A DNA stretch of 64,000 nucleotides from CAYUNE01 sp964446115 (GCA_964446115.1 CAYUNE010000007.1:1-64000), one strand, 5' to 3'. Counted from the stretch's first letter, positions 27,039-36,661 are shown. Numbers and translations are program-made. Notes: generated by a model not told the origin, from the letters alone.

Positions 27039-28220
27039 ATGAGAATATGCCCCGATTGCCGGGAACAGGTATCTCCCCGTTCCCGCCGTTGCGAACATTG
27101 CGGTGCTGATCTTGCCCTTTCCGCCTCCCTGGCGATTCACAAACTGACGGGCGAGGTGGAAATCTCCGATGACACGCCGGTGACTCCGGAGATTCTCATT
27201 CCCCGGTTCGGAGAACAACTCGTTGAAATGGAGGTGGTGACGGCAAAAGAAGTGGAGCAGGCACTGGCCTACCAGAAGGAGCAGGCGGCAAGGGGGAATG
27301 GCTGTCTCATCGGCCAGGCCCTCTGCGATCTGGGTTTTTTGACCCGTGAAAAGCTGGATCTTGCCATTACCGGCATTATGAACCGGTTGCAGGATGAGCT
27401 GAGGCAGAGTAACCGCAAGCTTGAAGAGCGGGTCAGGGAGCGCACCGCCGAACTCAAGAAAGCCTGTGACCGGCTGGACGAGCTCGACCAGCTCAAGACC
27501 GGTTTCATAACCATGATTTCCCATGAACTGCGCTCGCCGCTTGCTCATATCACCGGGTTCCTGGATTTACTGGTGGGAGGGCACCTGGGAAGGATGAGCG
27601 AGGAACAGCGGGAGGCCCTTGAGGTCATAGGTAAATCCGCCGATCATCTCGGCAAGCTGATTGATGAGCTGTTACGTTTTTCCTTTATTTCCAGCAGCGA
27701 GCTGGAACTCGTTCCCGAGCCGGTGAACCTGCATGAAGTTATTCCACATGTCCGGAAACGCTGTCTGGGCAAGGCTGCGGAGCTGGGTATCGAGCTGTCG
27801 CAGGAGATGCCGACCAGCCCCCTTGTTGTCCGGGCCGACAGCGAGAAGCTCATCTACACCATGACCCAACTCGTTGATAATGGAATTAAATTTACTCCAT
27901 CTGGCGGTAAGGTTGTCGTTGGCTGTCGTCTGATGGAGGGCAAGGTTGTCTGTTTTGTCCGCGACTCCGGCATCGGTATCGCGCCGGAACGACAAGGGGA
28001 GATTTTCGAACCCTTCCATCAGCTTGACGGTTCTCTGGGACGGCAGTATGGCGGTATGGGGCTTGGGCTTTCCCTGGTCCAGCGGATTATTGAAAAACAT
28101 GGCTCGCGGGTGGAGGTCATCTCCCGCCCCCGGGAAGGGGCCTGTTTTGAATTTTCCCTGCCGATCATGGACGCGGCGGAAGAAGCGGTTGATTCCCGTT
28201 TGTCGTCCCGGGAACAATGA
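27039..28220 (+). CDS. Histidine kinase with zinc ribbon and T2SSE-N-like domain
   Basis: The 393-residue soluble kinase has an unusual front. A four-Cys zinc ribbon (Cys4, Cys7, Cys18, Cys21) is followed at about 55-112 by a two-repeat helical module with Phe-Gly-Glu-Gln-Leu-Val-Glu-Met and Ile-Gly-Gln-Ala-Leu-Cys-Asp-Leu-Gly-Phe-Leu. That module resembles the N-terminal domain of type II secretion/MshE ATPases. A coiled coil (115-150) leads to HisKA with the phosphoacceptor His162 in Ser-His-Glu-Leu-Arg-Ser-Pro-Leu. HATPase_c (about 235-380) has the N box Asp-Asn-Gly-Ile-Lys-Phe, Asp-Ser-Gly-Ile-Gly-Ile and Gly-Met-Gly-Leu-Gly-Leu-Ser. No response regulator is adjacent. Confidence 0.85.
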   Translation: MRICPDCREQVSPRSRRCEHCGADLALSASLAIHKLTGEVEISDDTPVTPEILIPRFGEQLVEMEVVTAKEVEQALAYQKEQAARGNGCLIGQALCDLGFLTREKLDLAITGIMNRLQDELRQSNRKLEERVRERTAELKKACDRLDELDQLKTGFITMISHELRSPLAHITGFLDLLVGGHLGRMSEEQREALEVIGKSADHLGKLIDELLRFSFISSSELELVPEPVNLHEVIPHVRKRCLGKAAELGIELSQEMPTSPLVVRADSEKLIYTMTQLVDNGIKFTPSGGKVVVGCRLMEGKVVCFVRDSGIGIAPERQGEIFEPFHQLDGSLGRQYGGMGLGLSLVQRIIEKHGSRVEVISRPREGACFEFSLPIMDAAEEAVDSRLSSREQ

Positions 28221-28276
28221 TTGTTGCAGGGTGATACAACAGCCGGCTCCGAATTCCGTACTCTTATTTCCTGTCA

Positions 28277-31200
28277 ATGACCACGATAAACGGCCCCACC
28301 ACCGATTCCCTGATCAAATCCGATGCACTTGCGGCCAATCTTGCCGAAACCGCCGGAGTTGTCGTCATAGACCCCAAGTATGATGTGTTACGGGAGATTG
28401 TCTCCCGATTCAAGGGGATAGCGGCCAACCTGGAACATCTGCTGCGTGAAGTGGCTCACCCCTACCGTAACTGGCAGCTTCTCATACCGGAACTCCGGGC
28501 CTTTGTGCTGAAAAACCTGCATCATTTCAAGGATCATGCCCGGGGACCAGAGGCCTTTGAACTCTTTTCGCAGATTTTTTTTGAGGCGCTTGCCGATTCC
28601 CGTAAGAACCTCAAACTCGCAGCCGGGATTATCGAGGCCATGCTTGCCCATGTGGAAAAGCTGCTGGGCGGATTTGATGCCGATGATCTTTTGCGATATC
28701 AACGGGTGCTCAACGATTTTTTCGAGCATGTGGCAGCCGTCGACGCCCTGGATGACGGGGTGATGATGCTGGTGGTGCAGGGGCATCATCCCATGAAAAA
28801 GATCGCCGGTCGCATCGCCGGGTTCGACCTTGGGCAGCGGCGACGGGAGTTCGACTTCAGGCCCCTGGCCCGTCTCATGAAGAGGATACTGACGGCCAAT
28901 TACAATTATTGGCTCAGCGAGGAAGATCCCCTGGCCTGGTTTCTTGAACAGTGCGGCGCCGACCCCGGGGACGAGAGTCCGGTTGCCCGCTATTTCGATG
29001 CCGTTTCCCACCGGACACTCAAAGGGCATCTCCGACATCTGGAGGGGATCGAAATTGAGGCGGATCCCCTGGGCGGCCTGCGGCAGCTGCTGAAATTGCC
29101 GGCGCATGTGGATATTATCCGCCTCTATCGGCGGATTCCCGATGAACTGAGCAAGATCAACCGGGAGGTTGGCGGAGGAGAGGCGGGCCTGGAATCGGTT
29201 CTCTCCACGGAAACGCAGAAACTGCTCTTTCTCTTCCGCATCATGGATACCCGGGGACTCTATCTGATCCACGAGGAAACGCTGAGACAGGTGAACCGCA
29301 GCCTGGTACAGCTGATCCGCAAACAGAGCTATGATCGCATAGAGAGTTTCTTCATCACCACTTTTTCGCTGCTCAAGGCCAATGTGCGCCGGTATCCCCA
29401 TACCTCCCTGCAGTGTATCCAGGTGATCGGCGGCGAGGTGTTCAAGCGGGGCAGTTCCCGCCTGGTGGAGACCTTTCTCTGGGAAACCGTGCGCTTCGGC
29501 TTTCAATATGCCAATGTCACCGGGGTGGACGAAGATTGGCAGCCGATCACCAATCCGGCGCATCTCGCCAATATCCGCGTCTGGCTCAATCTGATCATGC
29601 AGGAGCCCAAATGGTGCTCCACCCTGTTTTCAGCCCTTATCATCAACCTGAAACTCTCCGGAACCTGTGTCAAGGATACCGATCTCTTCCAGCGCGACAT
29701 CACCGAGCTGCTCAACAATCCCATTGAGCCCATCTATAACCTGGCCAAGCAGTTTGCCAAGCTCATGCCCGTCTTTTTCAACGAGATCGGCGCCGAGGGC
29801 GAGCTGCGTGATGTTTCCACCGAACTGGATGAACTGCATAAGCGCCGCGATATCTTGATCCATTTCCTCCGCAAGCAGAGCCATGTGGAGTCCAGTAATC
29901 TCATCGTCGGTTTTATCAAGGCGATCTTTCGTTTCTGGCTCACCCTGGACAAGAGTCTGCTTGCACCCTATCTGCCCGAGGAGGTCCATGCCCAGGTTGC
30001 AACCAGCGGCCCCTTTGTCGATGAACAGCACCGGCTGGCCAATCGGATTCGTCGTCGGCTTGGATTTGACAAGGTGCAGGATCTGTTGACCTGGGACGAG
30101 CAGGAGAGGAGCGCCTTTCTGGAGGCCCAGGGAGACATCGATGCGGTGGAGCGCCGACGATTTGTCCTGCTCATCAAGATGTACACCCTGCTGCACCAGA
30201 AGTACAACCTGAGCATGCAGGAACTGCGGGGACACCTGGAGCAGGCAGTCGGGGCAGGTTTTCCGGAAATGGAGGGGTTGATTGCCCGCTTGGAGATAAA
30301 CGATACCTTCCGCACTCTTGATGCCCTGCTGGAACACCTGGAAAAGCTGAAGGCCGTTATCCTCAGCGACCGGAAGTTTCAGCCGCGGGAGGATATCTAC
30401 TACAAGCGCCATATCGCCGTGGATATCCCCTCGGTCTACGGACGATACAGCGAGCGGAAGTTCGATGCCCTGGGACTCTCCTTCCGTCTGGAAAAATTGG
30501 CGAATATCTATTTGGAGAAACTGGGGGAATCGGTCAATCTCAACTTCATCACCCAGGCGACCTTTATCCGTATCGTCAAGTGCGTCAAGCTCTTCATGCG
30601 GGCCCTGCGCATTGACGGTATCAGCAGCCGGCGCCTCCACGCCTATGTGAGCATGCTGGCCAGCTCCATCGGCATGAAACGGTTTTCCTACACCCAGTAC
30701 CTGGATATCTTCCGCGGTCTCTCCGAAGGGGTAAAGGATGTTATCTATGCCTACTATACCAATATTCATCAGAATAACCTGTCGATTATCATCCCGCAGA
30801 TCGGCAAGGAAAACCTGTTGACCAAGTACCGGGCATACTGGCGCGACGGGGATCAGGCCACCACGGTACACCAGCTTTCCGAAGTTTTTTTCCGCGATCT
30901 GATTGCCGCAACCTTCGGCCTGCAGCATTTCGACAACTTCATCACCCGTATCATCCAGACCCTGGAAAGCCAGAAAGATCTCCTGGACGAGGAGACCCTG
31001 GATCTGCTGATGACCTATAACCCGGACAAGGCAATCAGCCAGCTTTACAACGAAAATCGCAGGGTTCACAACCTCATCCACCTGGGAAACAAGGGCTTCA
31101 ATCTCATGGTGATGGCCGGTGACGGCAAACCGGTTCCCCCCGCCTTTATCATCACCACCGAGATTTTTCGTTGCTGGTCCGCGGTCCAGTCGTTTGATCG

Positions 31201-32563
31201 GGCCCGCGGCGACTTTATGCAGCGGATACGCAGGGCCATTACCGAAATGGAGGAGAGAACCGGCAGGGTTTTCGGTGATCCGAAAAATCCGCTTTTGCTC
31301 TCCGTGCGCAGCGGTTCGGCCGTATCCATGCCCGGAATGATGACCACTATCCACAATGTGGGACTCAACGAAGAGCTGGTCGAGGAGTATATCAGGACAA
31401 ACGGCAGGGAATACTTTATCTGGGATAACTATCGCCGTTTCGTCCAGTCATGGGGTATGGCCCAGGATATGAAAAGGGAGGACTTTCAGGAGCTGATGAA
31501 CGAGCACAAGGCCTGCCACAATGTTCAGCTTAAAATGGAGTTCAGTCCTTCACAGATGCGGGAGCTGGCCCTCATGTACCATCGCAACGTCGACGGTCGC
31601 GGCCTGACCGTGCCGGATGATCCCTGGGTGCAGCTGATCCGGGCGGTTGAAATGGTCATCGCTTCATGGAACACCCGCAAGGCGAAGAATTACCGTGAGC
31701 TGATGACGATGTCCAGTGCCTGGGGAACAGCGGTTATCGTCCAGGCGATGGTCTACGGCAATCTCAGCCGTCAGGCGGGCAGCGGCGTCCTGTTTACGGC
31801 CCATCCGTATCGCAAGGTGCGCCGGGTGGCCCTCTGGGGAGACTATGCGCCCGGAGACCAGGGTGAGGATATTGTCTCGGGCCTGGTGTCCAGTTATCCC
31901 ATTTCCGTGGAACAGGCGGAACTTGATGGCCGCGCTGTGGAAAATTCTCTGGAATCCCGGTTTCCCGAGATTTACAGCCGGTTGCTTGACATCTCGCGGG
32001 ACCTGGTCTACACCAAGGGCTGGAATCCCCAGGAGATCGAATTTACCTTTGAAGGTCCTGCGGCCGATGACCTCTATCTGCTGCAGACCCGGGACATGAT
32101 CACCATCAAGAAACAGGAGAGACTCAACGTCTTCTCCGACGGGGAGACGGTTCAGGCCCATATCCTCGGCAGGGGAATCGGCGTGAGCGGCAGCGCCCTG
32201 TCCGGGCGGGCCGTTTTCACCGAGGCGGGAATTCGGCGACTGCGGGAAAAGGACCCGAACACTCCGTTGATCCTTATCCGTCAGGATACGGTACCCGAAG
32301 ATATCAGGGAAATCTTTCTGGCCGATGGATTACTGACTTCCCGGGGAGGGCAGACGTCACACGCCTCGGTGGTGGCCACCCGACTCGAAAAAACCTGTGT
32401 GGTGGGGTGTCGCGATATGCAGGTCTATGAAACCTCCGGCTACTGCAAGATAAATGGGCACCGCATCGACTTCGGCGATCCGGTGAGTATCGATGGGCGC
32501 AAGGGCCTGTTCATCAAAGGAATGCATCCGATCCATGAAGAGGTTCACATTTTGCCGATTTGA
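28277..32563 (+). CDS. Giant PPDK-like protein lacking the PEP/pyruvate domain
   Basis: The 1,428-residue protein has two parts. Residues 1 to about 930 are helical, of no family I recognise, with many Arg/Leu-rich helices. From about 935 on it matches the first half of pyruvate phosphate dikinase: Leu-Gly-Asn-Lys-Gly-Phe-Asn-Leu, Pro-Val-Pro-Pro-Ala-Phe, Ser-Val-Arg-Ser-Gly and Met-Pro-Gly-Met-Met, a Trp-Gly-Thr-Ala-Val motif, and Leu-Leu-Gln-Thr-Arg closing the ATP-grasp. The swivel domain (about 1295-1420) carries the phosphorylatable His1362 in Gly-Gly-Gln-Thr-Ser-His-Ala-Ser-Val-Val-Ala. The C-terminal barrel that binds PEP/pyruvate is missing. It lies 56 bp after the kinase gene and may share its operon. 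The acceptor is unknown. Confidence 0.8.
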   Translation: MTTINGPTTDSLIKSDALAANLAETAGVVVIDPKYDVLREIVSRFKGIAANLEHLLREVAHPYRNWQLLIPELRAFVLKNLHHFKDHARGPEAFELFSQIFFEALADSRKNLKLAAGIIEAMLAHVEKLLGGFDADDLLRYQRVLNDFFEHVAAVDALDDGVMMLVVQGHHPMKKIAGRIAGFDLGQRRREFDFRPLARLMKRILTANYNYWLSEEDPLAWFLEQCGADPGDESPVARYFDAVSHRTLKGHLRHLEGIEIEADPLGGLRQLLKLPAHVDIIRLYRRIPDELSKINREVGGGEAGLESVLSTETQKLLFLFRIMDTRGLYLIHEETLRQVNRSLVQLIRKQSYDRIESFFITTFSLLKANVRRYPHTSLQCIQVIGGEVFKRGSSRLVETFLWETVRFGFQYANVTGVDEDWQPITNPAHLANIRVWLNLIMQEPKWCSTLFSALIINLKLSGTCVKDTDLFQRDITELLNNPIEPIYNLAKQFAKLMPVFFNEIGAEGELRDVSTELDELHKRRDILIHFLRKQSHVESSNLIVGFIKAIFRFWLTLDKSLLAPYLPEEVHAQVATSGPFVDEQHRLANRIRRRLGFDKVQDLLTWDEQERSAFLEAQGDIDAVERRRFVLLIKMYTLLHQKYNLSMQELRGHLEQAVGAGFPEMEGLIARLEINDTFRTLDALLEHLEKLKAVILSDRKFQPREDIYYKRHIAVDIPSVYGRYSERKFDALGLSFRLEKLANIYLEKLGESVNLNFITQATFIRIVKCVKLFMRALRIDGISSRRLHAYVSMLASSIGMKRFSYTQYLDIFRGLSEGVKDVIYAYYTNIHQNNLSIIIPQIGKENLLTKYRAYWRDGDQATTVHQLSEVFFRDLIAATFGLQHFDNFITRIIQTLESQKDLLDEETLDLLMTYNPDKAISQLYNENRRVHNLIHLGNKGFNLMVMAGDGKPVPPAFIITTEIFRCWSAVQSFDRARGDFMQRIRRAITEMEERTGRVFGDPKNPLLLSVRSGSAVSMPGMMTTIHNVGLNEELVEEYIRTNGREYFIWDNYRRFVQSWGMAQDMKREDFQELMNEHKACHNVQLKMEFSPSQMRELALMYHRNVDGRGLTVPDDPWVQLIRAVEMVIASWNTRKAKNYRELMTMSSAWGTAVIVQAMVYGNLSRQAGSGVLFTAHPYRKVRRVALWGDYAPGDQGEDIVSGLVSSYPISVEQAELDGRAVENSLESRFPEIYSRLLDISRDLVYTKGWNPQEIEFTFEGPAADDLYLLQTRDMITIKKQERLNVFSDGETVQAHILGRGIGVSGSALSGRAVFTEAGIRRLREKDPNTPLILIRQDTVPEDIREIFLADGLLTSRGGQTSHASVVATRLEKTCVVGCRDMQVYETSGYCKINGHRIDFGDPVSIDGRKGLFIKGMHPIHEEVHILPI

Positions 32564-32610
32564 TCCCGCACCCGTCGGCTTGCCCCATTATTCTCCGTGA
32601 TCGGTTACCA

Positions 32611-34542
32611 TTACTTCCCATTCCCTGTGATTCTCTGACCGTTTTGGCTGAGGGCGGCCCGGATGGAATCGGCATAGCTCCGGATGGTGACCGGCTTGTG
32701 GAGCAGGCCGCGGATCCCCAGTTGTTGCACCCTGTCCTCGGTCAACCGGTTGCTGAAACCGGTTGAAATGAGGATGGGAATATCCGGCCTGATTTTCATC
32801 ATCTTCAGGGCCAGTTCTTCGCCGGAGATCTCCGGCATCGTCATATCCGTGATAACCAGGTCAAAGTCCCGGGGCCGCTCCCGGAACAGTTCAAGGGCCC
32901 GGAGGGGATTGGTTTCCCCCTGTACCCTGTAGCCCAGTCGCGGCAGCATTTTCAGGACCAGGTCGACAATATCTTTTTCGTTATCGATGAAGAGGATCTG
33001 TTCCCGGTTTCCGCGGGGCGGCGCCGTGTTATGTTGTTTCCGGCGCGGCGGAGATTCCTTGGCAGCCGGCAGAAATATCCGAAAGATCGAACCTTTGCCG
33101 GGTTCGCTTTCCACCGTGATCGCCCCTCCGAGGGACGTGATGATGCCGTGGACGATGGAGAGCCCGAGACCGGTACCCTTGCCTCTTTTTTTGGTGGTGA
33201 AAAAGGGGTCGAAAATTCGTCTCTTGGTGTCTTCGTCCATGCCGTGTCCGGTATCCTCGACCCGGAGACGAACATACCAGCCCGGCGGCAGTTCGATGGG
33301 GGAGTCGAGATCACCCGTAACCAGCTCCCGGTTACTCAGCTCCACATGGAGCAGCCCGCCCGTTGTTTCCATGGCATGGGCCGCATTGGTGCAGATATTG
33401 AGAATGACCTGATGCAACCGCGAACCATTGGCCCGTACTTTTTTCAGGTTCGAGCCGATGGTGGAGTTGATCCGGATATTGGCGGGAATGGATGACTTGA
33501 GCAGCTTGAGGGTATCTTTGAGAATGGGGGCAAGGTCGACGAGCTCTTCGTTCTCGGGTTGAATGCGGGAAAAGTCGAGGATCTGGTTGACCAGCTCCCG
33601 GGCCCGTTTTGCCGCCTGGTTAATCTGCTCCATGGAATGGCGGTGCGGGTCGCTCTTTTTCATGGAAAAAAGAGCGAGTTCGGCATTGCCGATGAGCGAG
33701 GAGAGAATATTGTTGAAATCATGGGCGATTCCACCGGCCAGACTGCCCATTGCTTCCATTTTCTGGGATTGTAAAAGCTGAGCTTCCACTTCCCGCCGTT
33801 TCAGTTCCGCCTTGCGCCGTACCTCGATTTCACGGCTCAGCTGCTTGTTGCTCTCCATGAGCTGAGCGGTGCGTTCCAGGACATTTTTTTCCAGGTTTTC
33901 GTTGATCATCCTGACCCGTTCCTTTTCCTGCTCCAGCTGTCTGAGCAGGAAAAAGTTTTTCCGGGTGGAAAATTCAATGGAGTAACTGGTCGCCATGCCG
34001 ATGAGGTTGGCGGTGGCCAGGAATATGTTGTTACTGAGAAAGATGTCGGCCGGGGTGGAGCCGGAGGTGATCTCGAGTAATTCGAAAACCAGGAAGATGA
34101 TCCAGCCCGTCGCGGTCGCCCAGACAAAACGCAGCCGCGAAAAACCATAGGTATACATGACCACCAGGATCAGGCCGGTATAGTAGATGAAGTTGAGTGG
34201 AGAATCGGCAATGGCAATGATTGTGACTATGCCGATGCCGGCAACGATCAGAACGGTTGTGCCGAGAAACTGGATACTCCGACGGAATCGGGGAAAGTAG
34301 GTTAAAAGAGCGATGCAAAGGGCATATGGACAGAGGAGCAGAAAGCGGATTCCCCAGACCGTATTTTTCTGCTCCAGCAGTAGAATGTTGTCGAGAAATC
34401 CGAAAAAAGCGTAAAAGAGAACACCCAGCAGGATGGCCAGGCGTATCTGAAACAATGTGTTTTTGTTATAATTTTCCCGAAAGTCAGGCTCAAGATGAGC
34501 ATCGTCGCCTCGAAAAGACAGGGTCAACGGATTTACGTGCAT
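32611..34542 (-). CDS. Six-helix membrane hybrid histidine kinase
   Basis: The 643-residue protein has six transmembrane helices (about 30-200) with almost no periplasmic loops, then a coiled coil (205-265). HisKA carries the H box Gly-Gly-Ile-Ala-His-Asp-Phe-Asn-Asn-Ile, and HATPase_c has Asp-Thr-Gly-His-Gly-Met-Asp and Gly-Thr-Gly-Leu-Gly-Leu-Ser. A C-terminal receiver (about 520-635) has Val-Ile-Thr-Asp-Met-Thr-Met-Pro around the phosphoacceptor Asp. The layout (six helices, kinase, receiver) is that of CqsS/LqsS-type sensors. It is downstream of, and on the same strand as, the cNMP-methyltransferase gene (168 bp apart). Signal specificity is inference. Confidence 0.85.
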   Translation of the reverse strand: MHVNPLTLSFRGDDAHLEPDFRENYNKNTLFQIRLAILLGVLFYAFFGFLDNILLLEQKNTVWGIRFLLLCPYALCIALLTYFPRFRRSIQFLGTTVLIVAGIGIVTIIAIADSPLNFIYYTGLILVVMYTYGFSRLRFVWATATGWIIFLVFELLEITSGSTPADIFLSNNIFLATANLIGMATSYSIEFSTRKNFFLLRQLEQEKERVRMINENLEKNVLERTAQLMESNKQLSREIEVRRKAELKRREVEAQLLQSQKMEAMGSLAGGIAHDFNNILSSLIGNAELALFSMKKSDPHRHSMEQINQAAKRARELVNQILDFSRIQPENEELVDLAPILKDTLKLLKSSIPANIRINSTIGSNLKKVRANGSRLHQVILNICTNAAHAMETTGGLLHVELSNRELVTGDLDSPIELPPGWYVRLRVEDTGHGMDEDTKRRIFDPFFTTKKRGKGTGLGLSIVHGIITSLGGAITVESEPGKGSIFRIFLPAAKESPPRRKQHNTAPPRGNREQILFIDNEKDIVDLVLKMLPRLGYRVQGETNPLRALELFRERPRDFDLVITDMTMPEISGEELALKMMKIRPDIPILISTGFSNRLTEDRVQQLGIRGLLHKPVTIRSYADSIRAALSQNGQRITGNGK

Positions 34543-34710
34543 CGGGGTTCATGGTTATCTGAAGGAAAAGGACCCAAAGAATGTCCCGGAACAGGCAGGC
34601 GCAGGGCCGGGCCCGAGGACGTCTTTGGAAAAAGTCTGTACAGATCCATTCTACCATGAATCTTCCTGCTGATTCCAGAGGATAAATATCAGCATCCCTG
34701 GTGTCCGACC

Positions 34711-36246
34711 TTATATTTTCCTGGCCACCGCAAAGAGGTTGATTCCCAGTTTTTCGGCAATGATGGAGACATGATGGCCGAAACGGGTGCGGGCAAAGAT
34801 ATCCCTGAGATTTTTTTCGTCCCGGTGAATGAGCTGCCAGGAGAGAATGTGGTCCATAAGGGGACGGTTGGGGTTGGCGGGTGAAAAGTTGCCGATCATG
34901 AGAACGCCGCCGGGTTTGAGTTGGTCATAACAGCGGTTGACCAGGCGGATAAAGAGCTTGCGCTCGAAATAATCCATCAGGCCCGAGGAGTAGATGATAT
35001 CCTGGGGCGCGTGATCATAGCGGTTTTTTCCCAGAGCCCATTTGATCAGGTTGTCCCTGAGCAACCGGATGGAGGCGTTGTGGGGGAAGGTGTTGACCTC
35101 ACGGTTGGTGAATTCCAGCGCCTCGATATCCAGATCGATGCAGGTTGCCTTGATCTTTTCGGTGTAGGGGCATTTTTCCAGGAAATCGAATAACTCGCGA
35201 TTTGAACCGCAGGCAAGGTTCATGATCCTGATCGACTCCCCGGCTTCAGCCAGGGGGACGGTGAGGAGATGCAGCTGCTCTGCCAGCAGTTTGCGTCGTC
35301 CCCGGATGGCGACGGCGGCCGCCGTGTTGAGGAGCCAGGCGTCGACCAGTTTGCCGATCTTACCGTCGCCCGCCGCTACGTTGGCATAGAGATGCTCGAT
35401 CATCCTGAAGTCTCCGGCATAGCCTTTGGGCTTGAAATAGGCCCTTTCACCGAAACGGCTTCTCATGATGTAGGGAAAGATTTCTTTGAAAATATAACCC
35501 CGGATCGCCTCTTCGTAATGGCTGTTGAGGATAAAGGGTTCCAGGTCAAGGAGACGGTAGGCGAATTTGTCTATGACCAGGTTGAACTCCTGCTGTAACT
35601 TGGCGGGGATATCTTCTCCCGGGATGTCCTGCAGGGCATGGGAGATGTCAAAAAAATCGGCCTTGAACTCCTCGACGATTTTCTGGACGGTTTTCCACTG
35701 CGAGGACCAGAGAAAGTCATCGTGCAAGGGCAGCCGGCAGCTGTCGTAACTTTTTTTGTTGGGGCGCATTGAGGCGCTATAGGTTGCAAGAACCCGTCGT
35801 TCATCAAGAACTCTTCGGAACTTCAGACAGATGGATCTTGTTACCATGGTAAGGAAACGGCCATGGAGGACGGGATCGCGTTGCTGCATTTCGGCCAGTC
35901 CCGCCTTGTCGAAGATGTAGAGTTCAGTCTCCTCCAGGGCGTTGATGTTGCGGTTGCGGCCGGTATTATCGAAAAAACCCACTTCACCGAAAAATTGTCC
36001 GGGCCTGATCAGGGCGATGACGTTTTTGCGGTCGTCACAGCAGGAAGAAACCTCAACGCCGCCGCTGTGCACATAGTAGAAGGAGGAGTCCCGGGAGCCT
36101 TTCTGAAGCACGGTGTCGCCTTTTTCGAAAAGGCGGACGGTGCAGTAGGCAGAGGCGGCGGCGATGAGTTCCGCATTGTCTGTGAGGGCAACGGCCCGTC
36201 TCATCGATTCCAGGGACATAGGGGTGTGCAAGGCGGTTTTCGTCAT
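34711..36246 (-). CDS. Cyclic-nucleotide-binding domain fused to PhcB-like methyltransferase
   Basis: The 511-residue protein begins with a Crp-type effector domain (about 15-140), including Gly-Asp-x-Val-Leu-Gln-Lys-Gly and Pro-Gly-Gln-Phe-Phe-Gly-Glu-Val-Gly-Phe, but no DNA-binding helix-turn-helix. A helical linker (about 180-270) follows. A segment Phe-Lys-Pro-Lys-Gly-Tyr-Ala-Gly-Asp-Phe (about 273-282) precedes a class I SAM methyltransferase fold (about 320-511) with Met-Asn-Leu-Ala-Cys-Gly-Ser-Asn and Asp-Leu-Asp-Ile-Glu-Ala-Leu. The Gly-Tyr-Ala-Gly-Asp block and overall plan recall PhcB, which makes the 3-hydroxypalmitate methyl ester signal of Ralstonia. GAGGAAAAT precedes the ATG. 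The product is unproven. Confidence 0.75.
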   Translation of the reverse strand: MTKTALHTPMSLESMRRAVALTDNAELIAAASAYCTVRLFEKGDTVLQKGSRDSSFYYVHSGGVEVSSCCDDRKNVIALIRPGQFFGEVGFFDNTGRNRNINALEETELYIFDKAGLAEMQQRDPVLHGRFLTMVTRSICLKFRRVLDERRVLATYSASMRPNKKSYDSCRLPLHDDFLWSSQWKTVQKIVEEFKADFFDISHALQDIPGEDIPAKLQQEFNLVIDKFAYRLLDLEPFILNSHYEEAIRGYIFKEIFPYIMRSRFGERAYFKPKGYAGDFRMIEHLYANVAAGDGKIGKLVDAWLLNTAAAVAIRGRRKLLAEQLHLLTVPLAEAGESIRIMNLACGSNRELFDFLEKCPYTEKIKATCIDLDIEALEFTNREVNTFPHNASIRLLRDNLIKWALGKNRYDHAPQDIIYSSGLMDYFERKLFIRLVNRCYDQLKPGGVLMIGNFSPANPNRPLMDHILSWQLIHRDEKNLRDIFARTRFGHHVSIIAEKLGINLFAVARKI

Positions 36247-36586
36247 ATTTTCCTCTTGACAAGATTGGCGATTCGCCGGCTTCCGGACTGTTCATCCAAA
36301 TTGCAGACCTGTTTTTGCGGACAGACCGGGGATCTGAAAGTAATGCCGGTTGAGGCGGCAGATGCGTTTTTTTGTAGAGTATTAGTCTGTACCGAAGATC
36401 AGGGCGTTAAGTTGTTTTGCCCCGGATAAAAAAAATGGTGAAAATGAATACTCCGGATGGGGCCGTGCCTTTTCCCGAGGGAAATATCAAAAGCCGGAGA
36501 AGGCAGCCGCAGGAAACGAAACACGGTTTCGTTCCCTGTCCGTATCATTACGGCGACGTTTTTTTTTGCATGATGTAAAATGAATA

Positions 36587-36651
36587 TGGAAACATCGCTT
36601 CCGTATGGATGGAAAACGGTCGTAAAAGGCCATGGCAGCGGATGTTTCCCA
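36587..36651. repeat. Imperfect long-range inverted repeat
   Basis: The arms TGGAAACATCGCT and AGCGGATGTTTCCCA pair over 13 bases, with two single-base bulges on the 3' arm, around a loop of about 37 bases. The loop includes its own short CCGT/ACGG stem. It lies just upstream of the predicted kinase promoter. It could be a regulator site or part of a structured RNA. Confidence 0.35.
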
Positions 36652-36661
36652 TGGTCGATTC

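Noticed and set aside
29630..31354. 574-residue open frame antisense to the PPDK-like gene
   Set aside because: It has no ribosome site or recognisable motif and mirrors codon bias of the sense gene.
34635..34644. TCTGTACAGA palindrome between the methyltransferase and kinase genes
   Set aside because: A 10-base palindrome alone is too likely by chance, with no promoter beside it.
36559..36567. T9 run after a 5-bp stem as a plus-strand terminator
   Set aside because: Five unpaired bases separate the stem from the T run and no upstream plus-strand gene needs it; noted only as part of the structured region.
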